A stretch of 64,000 nucleotides of DNA from Thiotrichaceae bacterium (GCA_011391085.1 JAABRD010000005.1:90553-154552); one strand, 5' to 3'; shown: positions 17,201 through 25,244, counted from the first letter of the stretch. Translations and numbers: made by a program. Notes: generated by a model not told the origin, from the sequence alone.

Positions 17201-19365
17201 ATGGACATAGTGCCACAGTGGATGATATGGAAATTCGTCGACATGACAAGACGATTCCAATCGAAATCTGGGGTACCCCCATCTTTGATGAACAGGGGGA
17301 GATTACCTATGCGATGGTGGCGTTTCAAGATATTACGGAACGGAAACGTGCTGAAGAGGAACGGGGGAATTATTTGCATCTGTTGGAAGAGAAGGTGGAG
17401 GAACGTACCCACAAGTTAAGGGAAAATGAACGAATTTTAGCTGATGCCCAACGGATGGCGTTGCTTGGTAGTTGGGTATGGGATATAAAAACTGGGACGG
17501 TGCAAAGGTCGGCCCAGGACTGTCGAAATTTTTGTATAGACCCGGATCAATATACGCCCACCTATGAGGATTTCATTGCCCACATTCATCCTGACGACAA
17601 AGGAATCATGGATGCCATGGTTGAAAAGTGCATCATGGAAGGGCAGACCGCGGAAGTGGAGTTTCGCGTTCTGTGGCCTGGTGACCAGGTTCGCACGATG
17701 CGTTCTCAAGCGGAGTTGGAAATGGATGCTTCTGGGACTCCGATTCGGTTGAAAGGTTTTACCCAGGATATTACTGAACGTAAACGGATGGAGGTGGCAT
17801 TGCAAGACCAATTCCAATTTATGGAGGACATGTTGCAAGCGATTCCCAATCCGATTTTTTACACTGACGGTTGCGGACACTATCTGGGTTGTAACAGGGC
17901 GTTTGAAGAGTTCACGGGGTATCACAAAACCCATATTATGGGGAAAACGGCATTTGAGTTATGGCCTTCGCAACATGCTAAAGTGTTCCATGAATATGAT
18001 TTGGTTTTATTGCAACAACCGGGGATTCAAGTGTATGAATCGAAAATGCCTCATGCCGACGGAACGTTCCGTCATATTATCACGACCAAGGCGACTTATA
18101 CGAATGCGGCTGGACTGGTGATCGGATTGGTTGCCGTCATTACAGATATTAATGAACGGAAGCGCACGGAGGAGGCGTTACGTTTGTCACAATTTTCGCT
18201 AGATAGGTCCGCCGATGGCATTTTATGGATGCGTCCGGATGGTCGTCACCTCTATGTCAATGATGCACTCTGTGCGGCCCTGGGCTACTCACGCGAGGAG
18301 TTGTTGACCATGAGTATTTGCAATATTGATCCCAATATTTCGGCAACCACTTGGGAAAGACATTGGTTAGAGTATAAGCGGCATGGTTTCTTGACTTTTG
18401 AGAGTTCGTATAGTCGTAAAGGCGGTCAAGTGTTCCCTGTTGAAATTACCCAGAACTATCTGGAATATAAGGGCAAAGAATACTTGTGCGCCTTCATTCG
18501 CGATATTACGGAACGGAAGCAAGCGGAGGAGAAGTTGCAACAGGCGAAGCAAGCGGCAGAAACGGCTTTACAACAGTTACGAGATACGCAACAGCAGTTG
18601 ATTGAAGCGGCCAAGATGGCGGAGTTGGGTAATTTAGTGGCAGGGGTTGCCCATGAGATCAACACTCCGATTGGGATTGGTGTCACGGCAGCCTCCAGAT
18701 TAGATACGCTGACTCGTGAACTGACCGGCTTGTATGACAGTAACAAAATGAAGCGTACCGATTTGGAAAAATATTTGAAGTCCGCTACGCAAGGCAGTGA
18801 TTTGATTTTGAAAAATTTATCGCGGGCGGCAGAATTAGTACAAAGTTTTAAACAAGTGGCCGTGGATCAGACGGGAGACCAGCAACGTACTTTCGTGTTG
18901 AAAGATTATCTGCATGAAATTTTGACCAGTCTGCGCCCAGAGTTGAAACGTACCAAACATCAAGTGACCATTGTGTGTACCCAGGACATCACTTTACATA
19001 GTTATCCTGGTGTGTTTTATCAGGTCGTTACGAATATGGTGATGAATTCTTTGATACATGGGTTTCGAGAGAAACCAGAAGGTCAGATGACAATTACCGC
19101 TTCTTTGGTGTCGACGGAGGAGGTCACGGGGAAAGTGTCAACTTGGTTACACCTTAACTATTCTGATGATGGCAGAGGTATCCCCGCAGAAGTGTTACCT
19201 CGCATTTTTGATCCGTTTTTTACCACCAATCGGCAGGGAGGGGGTAGCGGTTTGGGATTGCACATTGTGTACAATTTGGTGACGCATAAGTTGGGCGGGA
19301 TAATTCACTGTGACAGTGTAGTAGGGGAGGGGACGACGTTTCGAATGAAGATTCCGGTTGGGTAG
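14257..19365 (+). CDS. hybrid sensor histidine kinase with two kinase cores, a receiver and several PAS domains
   Basis: The start is set at the ATG 14257, because the 71 codons upstream lie in an inserted repeat. That gives 1702 residues. Order: a membrane segment (LILPFIILIFAVVGLVGW); a Cache-type extracellular sensor with PWYKDAVAAHKPGW and GHTFLMDTTGFIVANS; a second membrane segment near 15290-15350; HAMP; a HisKA with His455 (NTSHELRTPLNG); and an ATPase (NLVGNAIKF, DTGIGIP, GGTGLGLAVSR). Then comes a receiver with Asp824 (LILLDVMMPYMTG), about four PAS domains, each except the first ending in an ITERK-like tail, and a second kinase core with His1466 (GVAHEINTPIG) and ATPase (DDGRGIP, GGGSGLGLHIV). 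Partners cannot be assigned; no response regulator follows. Confidence 0.92.
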   Translation: MFTFKSLNFLFYKISRGIPLRTVLILPFIILIFAVVGLVGWLSFQNGQKAVVNLASQLQNEVTTHIRQHLETYLNKPHWVNQVTVDAFRIGQLDFSNWAGLEPHLWSQLQQFDTITHIAVVQSTGEYVGVTRTQTGAVQIETLDKMTPDSLQKWEVDNQGQRKILRETIPHFMPQELPWYKDAVAAHKPGWSANFSASKQILVAHYPFYDKQGNLLAVVSTEVKLADLCRFLKNVKLSQVGHTFLMDTTGFIVANSIPDSSISKKTEVNGAKSSELLTTMSQSTLQQIGNLATLEKPEKLFLETAGIRHFLQVTPFTDKHGLRWFIVVTVPETAFMGHIHAHKYFTMLVFLFTLAIAMGFGLLTSRWVIQPLLRLNLVAKDFTAGAKREEFEFEHAALFKLSESRFTAQELWELANSFLRMTKQLQTLFTSLEAKNEDLRYLNKLRDEFLANTSHELRTPLNGIIGIAESLYEGSTGTLSSDTLYNVGMVIASGRRLANLIDDILNFSKKDKKIELHIQAVKLRDLAQVVINLSQTLANKKRLQLVNSVPENFPPAAADGNRVQQILINLVGNAIKFTEKGWIDISAKVTETKDKTKSSRWLAITVADTGIGIPSDKTAKIFESFEQVEGYPSGQYSGGTGLGLAVSRQLVRLHNGNIWVESIVGEGSRFTFTLPIAEEMPNSSATIEVQTSHREPDSAPPPLPMINKDHQLSRPLSVSSVRWAQSRSTAIGPTTPPLTAELGLGTVAKISTSRLTPESNSLLTTTANNQGIFTILIVDDEPVNLHVLVNYLSLHHYAITQASSGPEALDMIDQGLMPDLILLDVMMPYMTGYEVTQKIREKWAASDLPILLLTAKNQEQDLVTGLEVGANDYLIKPVSKNELLARIKTHIHIKQLKAETLRLTLESERRLKQFMEAVPVGVFVTDKSGHPYYANQRAQELLGKGVMPEATNEQFAKIYQIYLASSSQLYPDEKIPALQALHGHSATVDDMEIRRHDKTIPIEIWGTPIFDEQGEITYAMVAFQDITERKRAEEERGNYLHLLEEKVEERTHKLRENERILADAQRMALLGSWVWDIKTGTVQRSAQDCRNFCIDPDQYTPTYEDFIAHIHPDDKGIMDAMVEKCIMEGQTAEVEFRVLWPGDQVRTMRSQAELEMDASGTPIRLKGFTQDITERKRMEVALQDQFQFMEDMLQAIPNPIFYTDGCGHYLGCNRAFEEFTGYHKTHIMGKTAFELWPSQHAKVFHEYDLVLLQQPGIQVYESKMPHADGTFRHIITTKATYTNAAGLVIGLVAVITDINERKRTEEALRLSQFSLDRSADGILWMRPDGRHLYVNDALCAALGYSREELLTMSICNIDPNISATTWERHWLEYKRHGFLTFESSYSRKGGQVFPVEITQNYLEYKGKEYLCAFIRDITERKQAEEKLQQAKQAAETALQQLRDTQQQLIEAAKMAELGNLVAGVAHEINTPIGIGVTAASRLDTLTRELTGLYDSNKMKRTDLEKYLKSATQGSDLILKNLSRAAELVQSFKQVAVDQTGDQQRTFVLKDYLHEILTSLRPELKRTKHQVTIVCTQDITLHSYPGVFYQVVTNMVMNSLIHGFREKPEGQMTITASLVSTEEVTGKVSTWLHLNYSDDGRGIPAEVLPRIFDPFFTTNRQGGGSGLGLHIVYNLVTHKLGGIIHCDSVVGEGTTFRMKIPVG

Positions 19366-19515
19366 TGGTTTAGTGGATAGCGGTTTAGTGGATAGTGAAA
19401 AATGACAACATGCGGGACTAGAGGCTTCAGCCGGAAAACGGGGTACGGCACCGGCTGAAGCCTCTAGTCCATCCTAATTTTTTCACTATCCACTATCCAC
19501 TAAACCACTATCCGC
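19366..19515. repeat. TAGTGGATAG repeats flanking a GACTAGAGGCTTCAGCCGG inverted repeat
   Basis: TAGTGGATAGCGG units on the left and ACTATCCACTATCC units on the right surround a GGACTAGAGGCTTCAGCCGG palindrome (19412-19473). The whole intergenic stretch is one large imperfect hairpin between convergent genes. Confidence 0.7.
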
Positions 19516-19529
19516 TATCCACTAACCCG

Positions 19530-20189
19530 CTATCCACTAACCCGAAATAATCGAACTAATCGTTCCCAATTCTTCACCGTCAACGTTACTTCTATTGCGA
19601 TCAAAGTGATTGGAGGCGGGGGCTTTTCCTCGGTGACAGGAGGAGGGAGAGTAGAATCAAGTGAGTCTAATGGTGGCCATTGGGGATGCCATTGAAATTG
19701 GTTATCTAGGAAACGAAATTGTAAATTCTCGACTTCGGTTAATAATTTTACTTGAATAGGTTGCGAGTCTTGGGCACGGTCAAGGACTTGCCAATAGGTT
19801 CGGTACAGTGTTTGGCCTTGAGTAAGATAAGCCACTCGTTGTAAAAAACTGCGTGGTTGAAGCGCAGGGTTACGCCAACCAGCGTGAGTCAGTTCTAAGG
19901 TGGATTCAGTGCCTTGCAAAGCGGGTTGTAAGTCGCCATATTCATCACGAATAGGGCGTCCAACAGATTGTTCAAGGTCGCGTTCTAACCAAGTGAACGT
20001 CATTTGTAAATGGGTCAGTTGATTAGCATAGTGATCAGTTTGAGTGCGTAGCGTCAGAATGGTATGTAAACCCTTGTAAGCAAGGGTAGCAATGATTGCA
20101 AAAATGGCCAGGGCCACCAGTAATTCTAGTAAAGTAAAACCTAAATATCTGATTTTATAATTATTTTTTGAAGTTGGGAAGAAAACCAA
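19530..20189 (-). CDS. gspJ: type II secretion pseudopilin GspJ
   Basis: GspJ is a minor pseudopilin at the tip of the type II secretion pseudopilus. The 219-residue product has a 16-residue leader ending in Gly. It is followed by FTLLELLVALAIFAIIATLA, the type III signal cleaved and methylated by prepilin peptidase, with Glu at +5. Features typical of GspJ follow: LERDLEQSVGRPIRDEYG, ELTHAGWRNPALQPRS, QRVAYLTQGQTLYRTYW and VENLQFRFLDNQFQWHPQWPP. No other gsp genes are adjacent, so the rest of the machine is encoded elsewhere. The C-terminus has a Pro-rich stretch before the final beta strand. Confidence 0.9.
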   Translation of the reverse strand: MVFFPTSKNNYKIRYLGFTLLELLVALAIFAIIATLAYKGLHTILTLRTQTDHYANQLTHLQMTFTWLERDLEQSVGRPIRDEYGDLQPALQGTESTLELTHAGWRNPALQPRSFLQRVAYLTQGQTLYRTYWQVLDRAQDSQPIQVKLLTEVENLQFRFLDNQFQWHPQWPPLDSLDSTLPPPVTEEKPPPPITLIAIEVTLTVKNWERLVRLFRVSG

Positions 20190-20271
20190 AGGACCTCCGT
20201 TAGAGGGTATAAAAAAATTATCTGACTTTTTTCGTTTTAGAGTGTGTTATTGTGTTAAAATGTTTTTCAAG

Positions 20272-20304
20272 AGAAACTTAGTTTTTTCTAAAAACTTAGT
20301 TTCT
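20272..20304. repeat. 33-bp palindrome AGAAACTTAGTTTTT
   Basis: Perfect 15-base arms surround a 3-base centre, between the divergent gspJ and thioredoxin genes. It is a member of the AGAAACTCGGTTTCT hairpin family. Confidence 0.7.
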
Positions 20305-20362
20305 GATTGATTGACAATGTCTTTAGTATAAATTCTAACTACTTAATTTTTTTGGTGTCACC

Positions 20363-20734
20363 ATGGCTACAGTTAAACTCTCTTTGCAAAACATCGATCA
20401 AGTTGTTGAAAATAATGACATCGTCATTATTGATTTTTGGGCACCGTGGTGTGCCCCATGTCGTAGCTTCGCGCCCACGTTCGAAAGTGTGTCGGAGAAG
20501 TTCCCTGATGTTATCTTCGGTAAGGTCAACACGGAAGAAGAACAAGCGTTGGCGGTTCAATATCAGATTCGTTCCATTCCCACGTTGATGATTTTCCGTG
20601 AGAAAATCATCATTTACAGACAATCGGGGAGTTTGCCCGCACACTATCTTGAGGATGTTCTCAACAAGGCGAAAGCGTTGGACATGAATATGGTGCGTGA
20701 GGAAGTGGCGAAACAATCCCCAGCGAGTGCGTAA
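20363..20734 (+). CDS. thioredoxin-family protein
   Basis: This 123-residue protein is a single thioredoxin fold with active site WCAPC at residues ~33-37 (IDFWAPWCAPCRSF) and the cis-proline loop SIPTLMIF. There is no signal peptide, so it acts in the cytoplasm as a disulfide reductase. WCAPC instead of WCGPC, and a helical tail of ~15 residues beyond the fold (LDMNMVREEVAKQ), separate it from housekeeping TrxA. Similar proteins are often annotated simply as thioredoxin or co-chaperone-like thioredoxins. It is convergent with the acyltransferase gene, 4 bp apart. Confidence 0.88.
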   Translation: MATVKLSLQNIDQVVENNDIVIIDFWAPWCAPCRSFAPTFESVSEKFPDVIFGKVNTEEEQALAVQYQIRSIPTLMIFREKIIIYRQSGSLPAHYLEDVLNKAKALDMNMVREEVAKQSPASA

Positions 20735-20738
20735 GCAT

Positions 20739-21329
20739 TTATCCGCTGATTTCCTTGATAGGACGGGCTGGAAGTCCCACCGCTAGAGTATGAGGAGGAA
20801 TGTCTTTCGTTACCACGGCATTTGCCCCTATCACGGCGTTATCTCCAATCGTCACACCAGCTAAGACGGTGACTCCTCTACCAATCCACACATTTGAACC
20901 AATCACAATGGGTGCGCTGGTGTGTCCTGCATAACGGTTTAAACCAGTGGTCGTGACGCGGTGATTGGCGTCGCGAATACTGGTATATTCTCCAATCATG
21001 GTACCTGTGCCAATGCGAATACTGGCAAAGGAGACTAAATGAACCCCACGGGATAACACGACTTCATCTCCCAGAGAGATACTCCCTTGGTCTTGCGTTT
21101 CTAAATATAATTCTCTGTACAAACAGAGATTTTTACCAAAACTCAAGTGCCCTGTCCCATGTACTTCTGGACAACTATGGACGACGACACTGGGATCCAG
21201 TGGTGTACGAATTTTAGCAGCTAAACAAGCGTGGGCCCATAAGCGTTGCCAAGGACGTTGAACTGCATTGATTCCAACGGCCAGCGGTTTGAGGACTTGA
21301 GTGGCTAATTTTTTAATGAATCTGGACAT
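20739..21329 (-). CDS. hexapeptide-repeat acyltransferase
   Basis: The ATG at 21329 was chosen because the 26 codons upstream are encoded by an inserted GTCCAAAACACGTTTTGGAC repeat. The 196-residue product has a short amphipathic N-terminus and then a left-handed beta helix. Its hexads include VVHSCPEVHG, ISLGDEVVLSRGVHL, GTGTMIGEYTSIRD, PIVIGSNVWIGRGVTVLAGV and IGDNAVIGANAVVTKDIP. The catalytic His is probably in RDANHRVT. Such enzymes put acetyl or related groups on sugars of surface polysaccharides. It lies downstream of a sugar nucleotidyltransferase fusion on the same strand, which supports a polysaccharide role. Confidence 0.85.
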   Translation of the reverse strand: MSRFIKKLATQVLKPLAVGINAVQRPWQRLWAHACLAAKIRTPLDPSVVVHSCPEVHGTGHLSFGKNLCLYRELYLETQDQGSISLGDEVVLSRGVHLVSFASIRIGTGTMIGEYTSIRDANHRVTTTGLNRYAGHTSAPIVIGSNVWIGRGVTVLAGVTIGDNAVIGANAVVTKDIPPHTLAVGLPARPIKEISG

Positions 21330-21338
21330 ATTTAATAG

Positions 21339-21410
21339 AAAAAGGAGTCCAAAACAGGTTTTGGATTCTGATGGTGAAAAAGGAGTCCAAAACACGTTTT
21401 GGACCACCTC
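21339..21410. repeat. AGGAGTCCAAAAC repeats
   Basis: Two tandem palindromes of the AGGAGTCCAAAACACGTTTT kind separate the acyltransferase from the nucleotidyltransferase gene. They create a spurious N-terminal extension for the former. Confidence 0.7.
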
Positions 21411-21419
21411 CGACAGTTA

Positions 21420-22838
21420 TTACCCATTAATCTTAAAACAAGCCGCCATTCCGCGCAACAGCCAAACTATATCTGTTCCCAAGTGACGAGTCCGGGCATA
21501 ATAGGCTTCGGCTAACAGACGTTCTTCAGTAGGGGCGTTGGCAGGGATTGTCAGTTGACTGGGGCCAATGAGGCCAACTGGGGCACTGTCACGTACAGTT
21601 TCCCAGGCTGCTATACGAGTGGCAGCTTCTGCTGGCGTTTCTGGAGACACGCCAACCATACGGAGTTGGCCGCTAATCACGGCTAATAGTTTAGGGAGGT
21701 GACGCAACAGAATGAAGTTAGTAGCCCATTCATGGGTAATAAAATCTTGGGGATGGGCAATGCCCAAGGAGTCTCTCCAGATCAGGTTGCCGCGTAATTT
21801 AACGGTGCGAAGAGGGGCGTCTGGGTTTTGAAAATATGCGATAACGGCTGCCAATGGCCATAGGGGTAAAGAAAGGAGGAAACTCAATAATCCTAAACCG
21901 CGATTGACTAAACTGGATAGTGGTTTACTCAACGTTTCGGTAGGCAAGTTAGCTAATAAGAAGTTGTCAATCACTTGAACGATTGCGCCGGTATCAATTC
22001 GTATCAGTAAGTTACCCCAAACGATGGCGTTTCGTAGTTCTATTCCAGGTCCAATATAGCTGTTAGGCAGCACCACGGTATTTTGCAAGATTGCGTGGTG
22101 GTCCACCACGACTTCGTTGCACAGTACCACTTTATCCAGTAAAAACGCTTGTGGATGGACTTGACAATAAGCCCCTACCAGTCCCATATTCCCTTCGCGT
22201 ACTTTGGAACGCCGACCGACGCGCAAATTGTCGTGATATACTTGTCCTGGCACCACCAAGTTAGCATAACGTTCGGCAGCCACGTCTAAATTGGCTTGAT
22301 GATAATTTCGTAAAGAGTCTAAAAAGGAGATGTTACCCTTCATCGCTAAGGTAGAAAGACCTTCTTCGATAGTGGAAAGTGGGGAATGGAGAGTGGAAAA
22401 GGTCTGTCTGTGTAGTAAGCAAACGCCAGCATGATTCCCGTTGATAGTGGCAATCACGCTACTTGGTTGCAAGGAGGCTTGGGCTAAAAATTCGGGCAGT
22501 TGAAAACTGCGTAACAGGTCTCCCCGAATCAACAAGTATTCAGAGTCTGTCAAGGTGTCTCCCAGGCGAGTCAAAACCGTCATGGGTTCTTCTTGGCCAC
22601 GACTGAGGACATAATCAAATTGCATTCCCCAACGTTCCCCATTGCCCAAACAGTGTTCTACCAAATCAGCGTGGGCCGAAATGACGATGATCACTTGTTG
22701 GATATTGGTTGTTAACAAGCAGTCCAATGTGTATTCAATCAATGGTTTAGCCGCTATGGGGAGTAATGCCACACAGGTTTTTTGAGTCAGTGGTTGAAGT
22801 TCGGTACCGAGACGGTCTGCAAATAAGATGGCTTTCAT
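21420..22838 (-). CDS. sugar nucleotidyltransferase / beta-helix / sugar-transferase-like fusion
   Basis: The 472-residue product starts with a nucleotidyltransferase-like domain (MKAILFADRLGTELQPLTQK, AAKPLIEYTLDCLL, VIIVISAHADLV, LLIRGDLL). The usual GGxGTRL loop is replaced by ADRLGTELQP. A partial left-handed beta helix (~185-295) follows with VVLPNSYIGPGIELRNAIVW. From ~305 there is a membrane-like helix (GLGLLSFLLSLPLWPLAAVI). A segment then ends in LPKLLAVISGQLRMVGVSP and GLIGPSQLT, resembling the end of bacterial sugar transferases (LPQLxNVLRGDMSLVGPRP type), but their catalytic core is reduced. It probably starts or tailors an exopolysaccharide, but its activity is uncertain. Confidence 0.75.
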   Translation of the reverse strand: MKAILFADRLGTELQPLTQKTCVALLPIAAKPLIEYTLDCLLTTNIQQVIIVISAHADLVEHCLGNGERWGMQFDYVLSRGQEEPMTVLTRLGDTLTDSEYLLIRGDLLRSFQLPEFLAQASLQPSSVIATINGNHAGVCLLHRQTFSTLHSPLSTIEEGLSTLAMKGNISFLDSLRNYHQANLDVAAERYANLVVPGQVYHDNLRVGRRSKVREGNMGLVGAYCQVHPQAFLLDKVVLCNEVVVDHHAILQNTVVLPNSYIGPGIELRNAIVWGNLLIRIDTGAIVQVIDNFLLANLPTETLSKPLSSLVNRGLGLLSFLLSLPLWPLAAVIAYFQNPDAPLRTVKLRGNLIWRDSLGIAHPQDFITHEWATNFILLRHLPKLLAVISGQLRMVGVSPETPAEAATRIAAWETVRDSAPVGLIGPSQLTIPANAPTEERLLAEAYYARTRHLGTDIVWLLRGMAACFKING

Positions 22839-22863
22839 GGTGTTTCAAGATTCGATATGTTCT

Positions 22864-22918
22864 CCAGGCGTCCAAAGCACAGCTTTGCCACGGACAAAGC
22901 CACGCTTTGGACTCCTGG
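22864..22918. repeat. AGGCGTCCAAAGC inverted repeat
   Basis: Arms CCAGGCGTCCAAAGC and GCTTTGGACTCCTGG surround a loop with a second small repeat. It lies between minus-strand genes. Confidence 0.7.
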
Positions 22919-22940
22919 ATAAGAATTTATGAGTGAAAAT

Positions 22941-23549
22941 TTATACCTTGGTTTTAAAACGATTCAGTTCTTGGCGAAGGATTTCCCAAGCAAAGAGGGT
23001 TAAGCATAAACACGCCCACAGTTTACTGAGGTCTTCCAATGACAGACGTAAGAACATCTGGGATGGAAATTTGGCATCGATGATGACCATGGTAGCAAAT
23101 AAAATGGCGCCACTGTATAAGTAAAATCGTACTGGTCGAGGTCGTTTTGACAGGTTGCCCAGGGTCGCCAAGAAAACGATTTCAAGAAGACCTAAGCCTA
23201 AAATGAGATAGGCATCGTTGTGTCTTATCCATAGTCCAATCGCTTCGTGAATGGCAAAGCGGTCATCGGCACCTAGATAGGTGAACAGGAGGAGTTGGGA
23301 CCAGTAAAATAGGTAGTCTTGACGTTGCTGTTGCTTGTCTATGAGTTGTAGACACACCCCGAATAACAGTGCCGTTAGCCAGAGAAGAGTGGCGCACAGG
23401 GTGGTGTTGATAGCATAGAAAAAGACGGGTCCTTCGATGTCGATGAAATAGTTGCGCACATAGTCTTGTGACGTAGTGGCTTCTATGCCCATTAATAGGA
23501 GGGTATAGATAGCCAACAAGGAGAACAGGAGGAGGCGTGGAGTGTTCAT
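22941..23549 (-). CDS. uncharacterised membrane protein with GADDRFAIHE motif
   Basis: I do not recognise a named family. The 202-residue product has about six hydrophobic segments. Between segments it carries YLGADDRFAIHEAIG, and near the end LSLEDLSKLWACL. The upstream gene encodes LLSADEVASIHETVG and CVEETVEIIGMYS at corresponding places, so the two are paralogues. The shared acid-acid-(x4)-His-Glu cluster at a membrane edge could bind a metal. The start overlaps the stop of the upstream gene by 4 bp (ATGA), so the two are translationally coupled and probably work as a pair. Confidence 0.7.
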   Translation of the reverse strand: MNTPRLLLFSLLAIYTLLLMGIEATTSQDYVRNYFIDIEGPVFFYAINTTLCATLLWLTALLFGVCLQLIDKQQQRQDYLFYWSQLLLFTYLGADDRFAIHEAIGLWIRHNDAYLILGLGLLEIVFLATLGNLSKRPRPVRFYLYSGAILFATMVIIDAKFPSQMFLRLSLEDLSKLWACLCLTLFAWEILRQELNRFKTKV

Positions 23550-24259
23550 AATTTGTATTGTCTGGCGATCATCAGGGAACCTAAAAAGAGGCTGTACATG
23601 CCAATGATTTCAACCGTTTCCTCTACGCAAGTCAAGACGGTGAGAGTGTCTTTATGTGCTTCGAGTGCTTCGAGGACAAATACGCCTGGGAGGCAGATGA
23701 GTGCAATTAGTAAAGTCCATAACACGCTTTGCCGTTGTCCGTAAGGATTGGGCAAGTTGGCAATGACTTGATAAAGGGAGTGGGCGATGGCAAGAAACAC
23801 GATGAGTAAGAGAGGGGCGAAGAGGGGTACCCAGAAGAAGCCTTGGTCTTCCACGTTAGCACCTGCTACCATGAGATTAAAGATGAAACGTCCAACGGTT
23901 TTTCCTACCGTTTCATGGATGCTGGCGACTTCATCGGCGGATAGTAGGCAGGCACCGATAGCACCCAGTTGAAAGATGAACCGGGTGAAACGTGAGACTT
24001 GGTATTCTGGTGAGTGTCCCCACCCCAGGAGGAGTAGGCTGAGACTGGCAACTAAAAAAATTATGCTGGAGAACCAGGTGGCTAGGGTATTTTCTTCGCG
24101 CAAGTCTAGCAGTTGTAAAATACGATGTAAATTGAAACCAAAAAGTCGTTGCCATTCTCCCCCCTGGGTGAAGTAGTTTAAAAAAGTCGTCAAGACGAAA
24201 AAGAGTGAGAGGATAAGTAAAGGGAATGCGAATTTTTCTAGGAGGTAGTGAAGTTTCAT
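23546..24259 (-). CDS. uncharacterised membrane protein with SADEVASIHE motif
   Basis: The 237-residue product has about six hydrophobic segments (FAFPLLILSLFFVLTTFL first). Conserved-looking polar motifs are LLSADEVASIHETVGKTVGR after segment three and CVEETVEIIGMYSLFLGSL in the last. It is a longer paralogue of the following gene and overlaps it by 4 bp. Function unknown. Acid/His motifs within a polytopic protein would fit a membrane hydrolase or metal site, but no catalytic set can be assigned from sequence alone. Confidence 0.7.
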   Translation of the reverse strand: MKLHYLLEKFAFPLLILSLFFVLTTFLNYFTQGGEWQRLFGFNLHRILQLLDLREENTLATWFSSIIFLVASLSLLLLGWGHSPEYQVSRFTRFIFQLGAIGACLLSADEVASIHETVGKTVGRFIFNLMVAGANVEDQGFFWVPLFAPLLLIVFLAIAHSLYQVIANLPNPYGQRQSVLWTLLIALICLPGVFVLEALEAHKDTLTVLTCVEETVEIIGMYSLFLGSLMIARQYKL

Positions 24260-24283
24260 AAAAAATGTCGTCGTGTGAGTTGT

Positions 24284-24320
24284 CCAAAACGTGTGTTGGA
24301 CTCCAACACACGTTTTGGAT
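24284..24320. repeat. 37-bp palindrome TCCAAAACGTGTGTTGGA
   Basis: A near-perfect palindrome between hypB and the membrane protein pair. It belongs to the GTCCAAAACACGTTTTGGAC repeats. Confidence 0.7.
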
Positions 24321-24344
24321 ATTTAGTTGTCCAGTATTAATTTT

Positions 24345-25244
24345 CTACTGATGCAAATGATGATGTTCTCGACCATGATGATGGTGATGATGATGGTGAT
24401 GATGGTCACCTGCATGAGTGTGATGCAACAACACATCCCGTAATCGTTCCCCATCTGCCTGTTGCCCAGGTCGGGCAGTTTGCCCTTGTAAGAGACGCGA
24501 ACGTTGGGTTGCTACTTCATTTCGTAACCACTCTAACCAAATTGTCATGCCTATCATTTTTTTAGCAGAGACTTGAATCATGGGGGCAGGGTTAGCCAGT
24601 TGACGTAAATATGTTTCGGCCCGTTGTACTTCAAAATCTTCTAACATGGGTAACAAATCCATTTTGGTAATCAGTAGCACATCAGTTTCTCGAAACATGA
24701 CGGGATATTTGGCAGGTTTATCATCTCCTTCGGTGGTTGACAATAAAGTGACATTGCGATGTTGCCCCAAATCAAAGCTGGCAGGACAAACTAAGTTGCC
24801 GACGTTTTCAATAAAGATAATGTCCAAAGCGTTTAGATCGAAATGATGTAAGGCGTTATGAACCAAATGGGCGTCTAAATGACAAGCGGTTCCAGTGACG
24901 ATTTGCAAGGCAGGAACCCCTTTGCGACGGATCCGTTGGGCATCATTTTCGGTTTCTAAATCACCTTCAATCACAGCCATCGCAAATTCGCCTTTCAATG
25001 CGTCTAAGGTGGCTTCCAACAAGGTTGTCTTCCCAGATCCAGGGGAAGACATCAAATTCAGGGCCAATACACCATGTTGGTCAAAATGGTCGCGGTTATG
25101 CCTGGCTTGCTGATCATTTTCGGATAATAGATGAGATAACACCTGAATAGCAGTCTTGCCGTTGGTCATTTTGGTAAGGGGACCGCCTTCATGGAGGAGA
25201 TGTTTGTTACCTGGGGTGATGTTACAGCCACATGTGTTGCACAT
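24345..25244 (-). CDS. hypB: hydrogenase/urease nickel-insertion GTPase HypB with C-terminal His tract
   Basis: HypB is a GTPase that helps load Ni into [NiFe]-hydrogenase with HypA. The 299-residue product has the N-terminal metal motif MCNTCGC, P-loop SSPGSGKTT near 67, EGDLETENDAQRI, GTACHLDAHLV, ENVGNLVCPASFDLG and the guanine-specificity TKMDLLP. All catalytic and bridging metal residues (the Cys in LVCP and the CH pair) look present. The histidine-rich nickel-storage stretch, which normally follows the N-terminal CxxCGC, is here at the very C-terminus (a run of ten His within the last 25 residues). No hydrogenase or other hyp genes are in the window. Confidence 0.94.
   Translation of the reverse strand: MCNTCGCNITPGNKHLLHEGGPLTKMTNGKTAIQVLSHLLSENDQQARHNRDHFDQHGVLALNLMSSPGSGKTTLLEATLDALKGEFAMAVIEGDLETENDAQRIRRKGVPALQIVTGTACHLDAHLVHNALHHFDLNALDIIFIENVGNLVCPASFDLGQHRNVTLLSTTEGDDKPAKYPVMFRETDVLLITKMDLLPMLEDFEVQRAETYLRQLANPAPMIQVSAKKMIGMTIWLEWLRNEVATQRSRLLQGQTARPGQQADGERLRDVLLHHTHAGDHHHHHHHHHHGREHHHLHQ

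Noticed and set aside
24360..24420. ATGATGGTGATG array considered as a stand-alone microsatellite
   Set aside because: It is the C-terminal His codons of hypB and is reported there.
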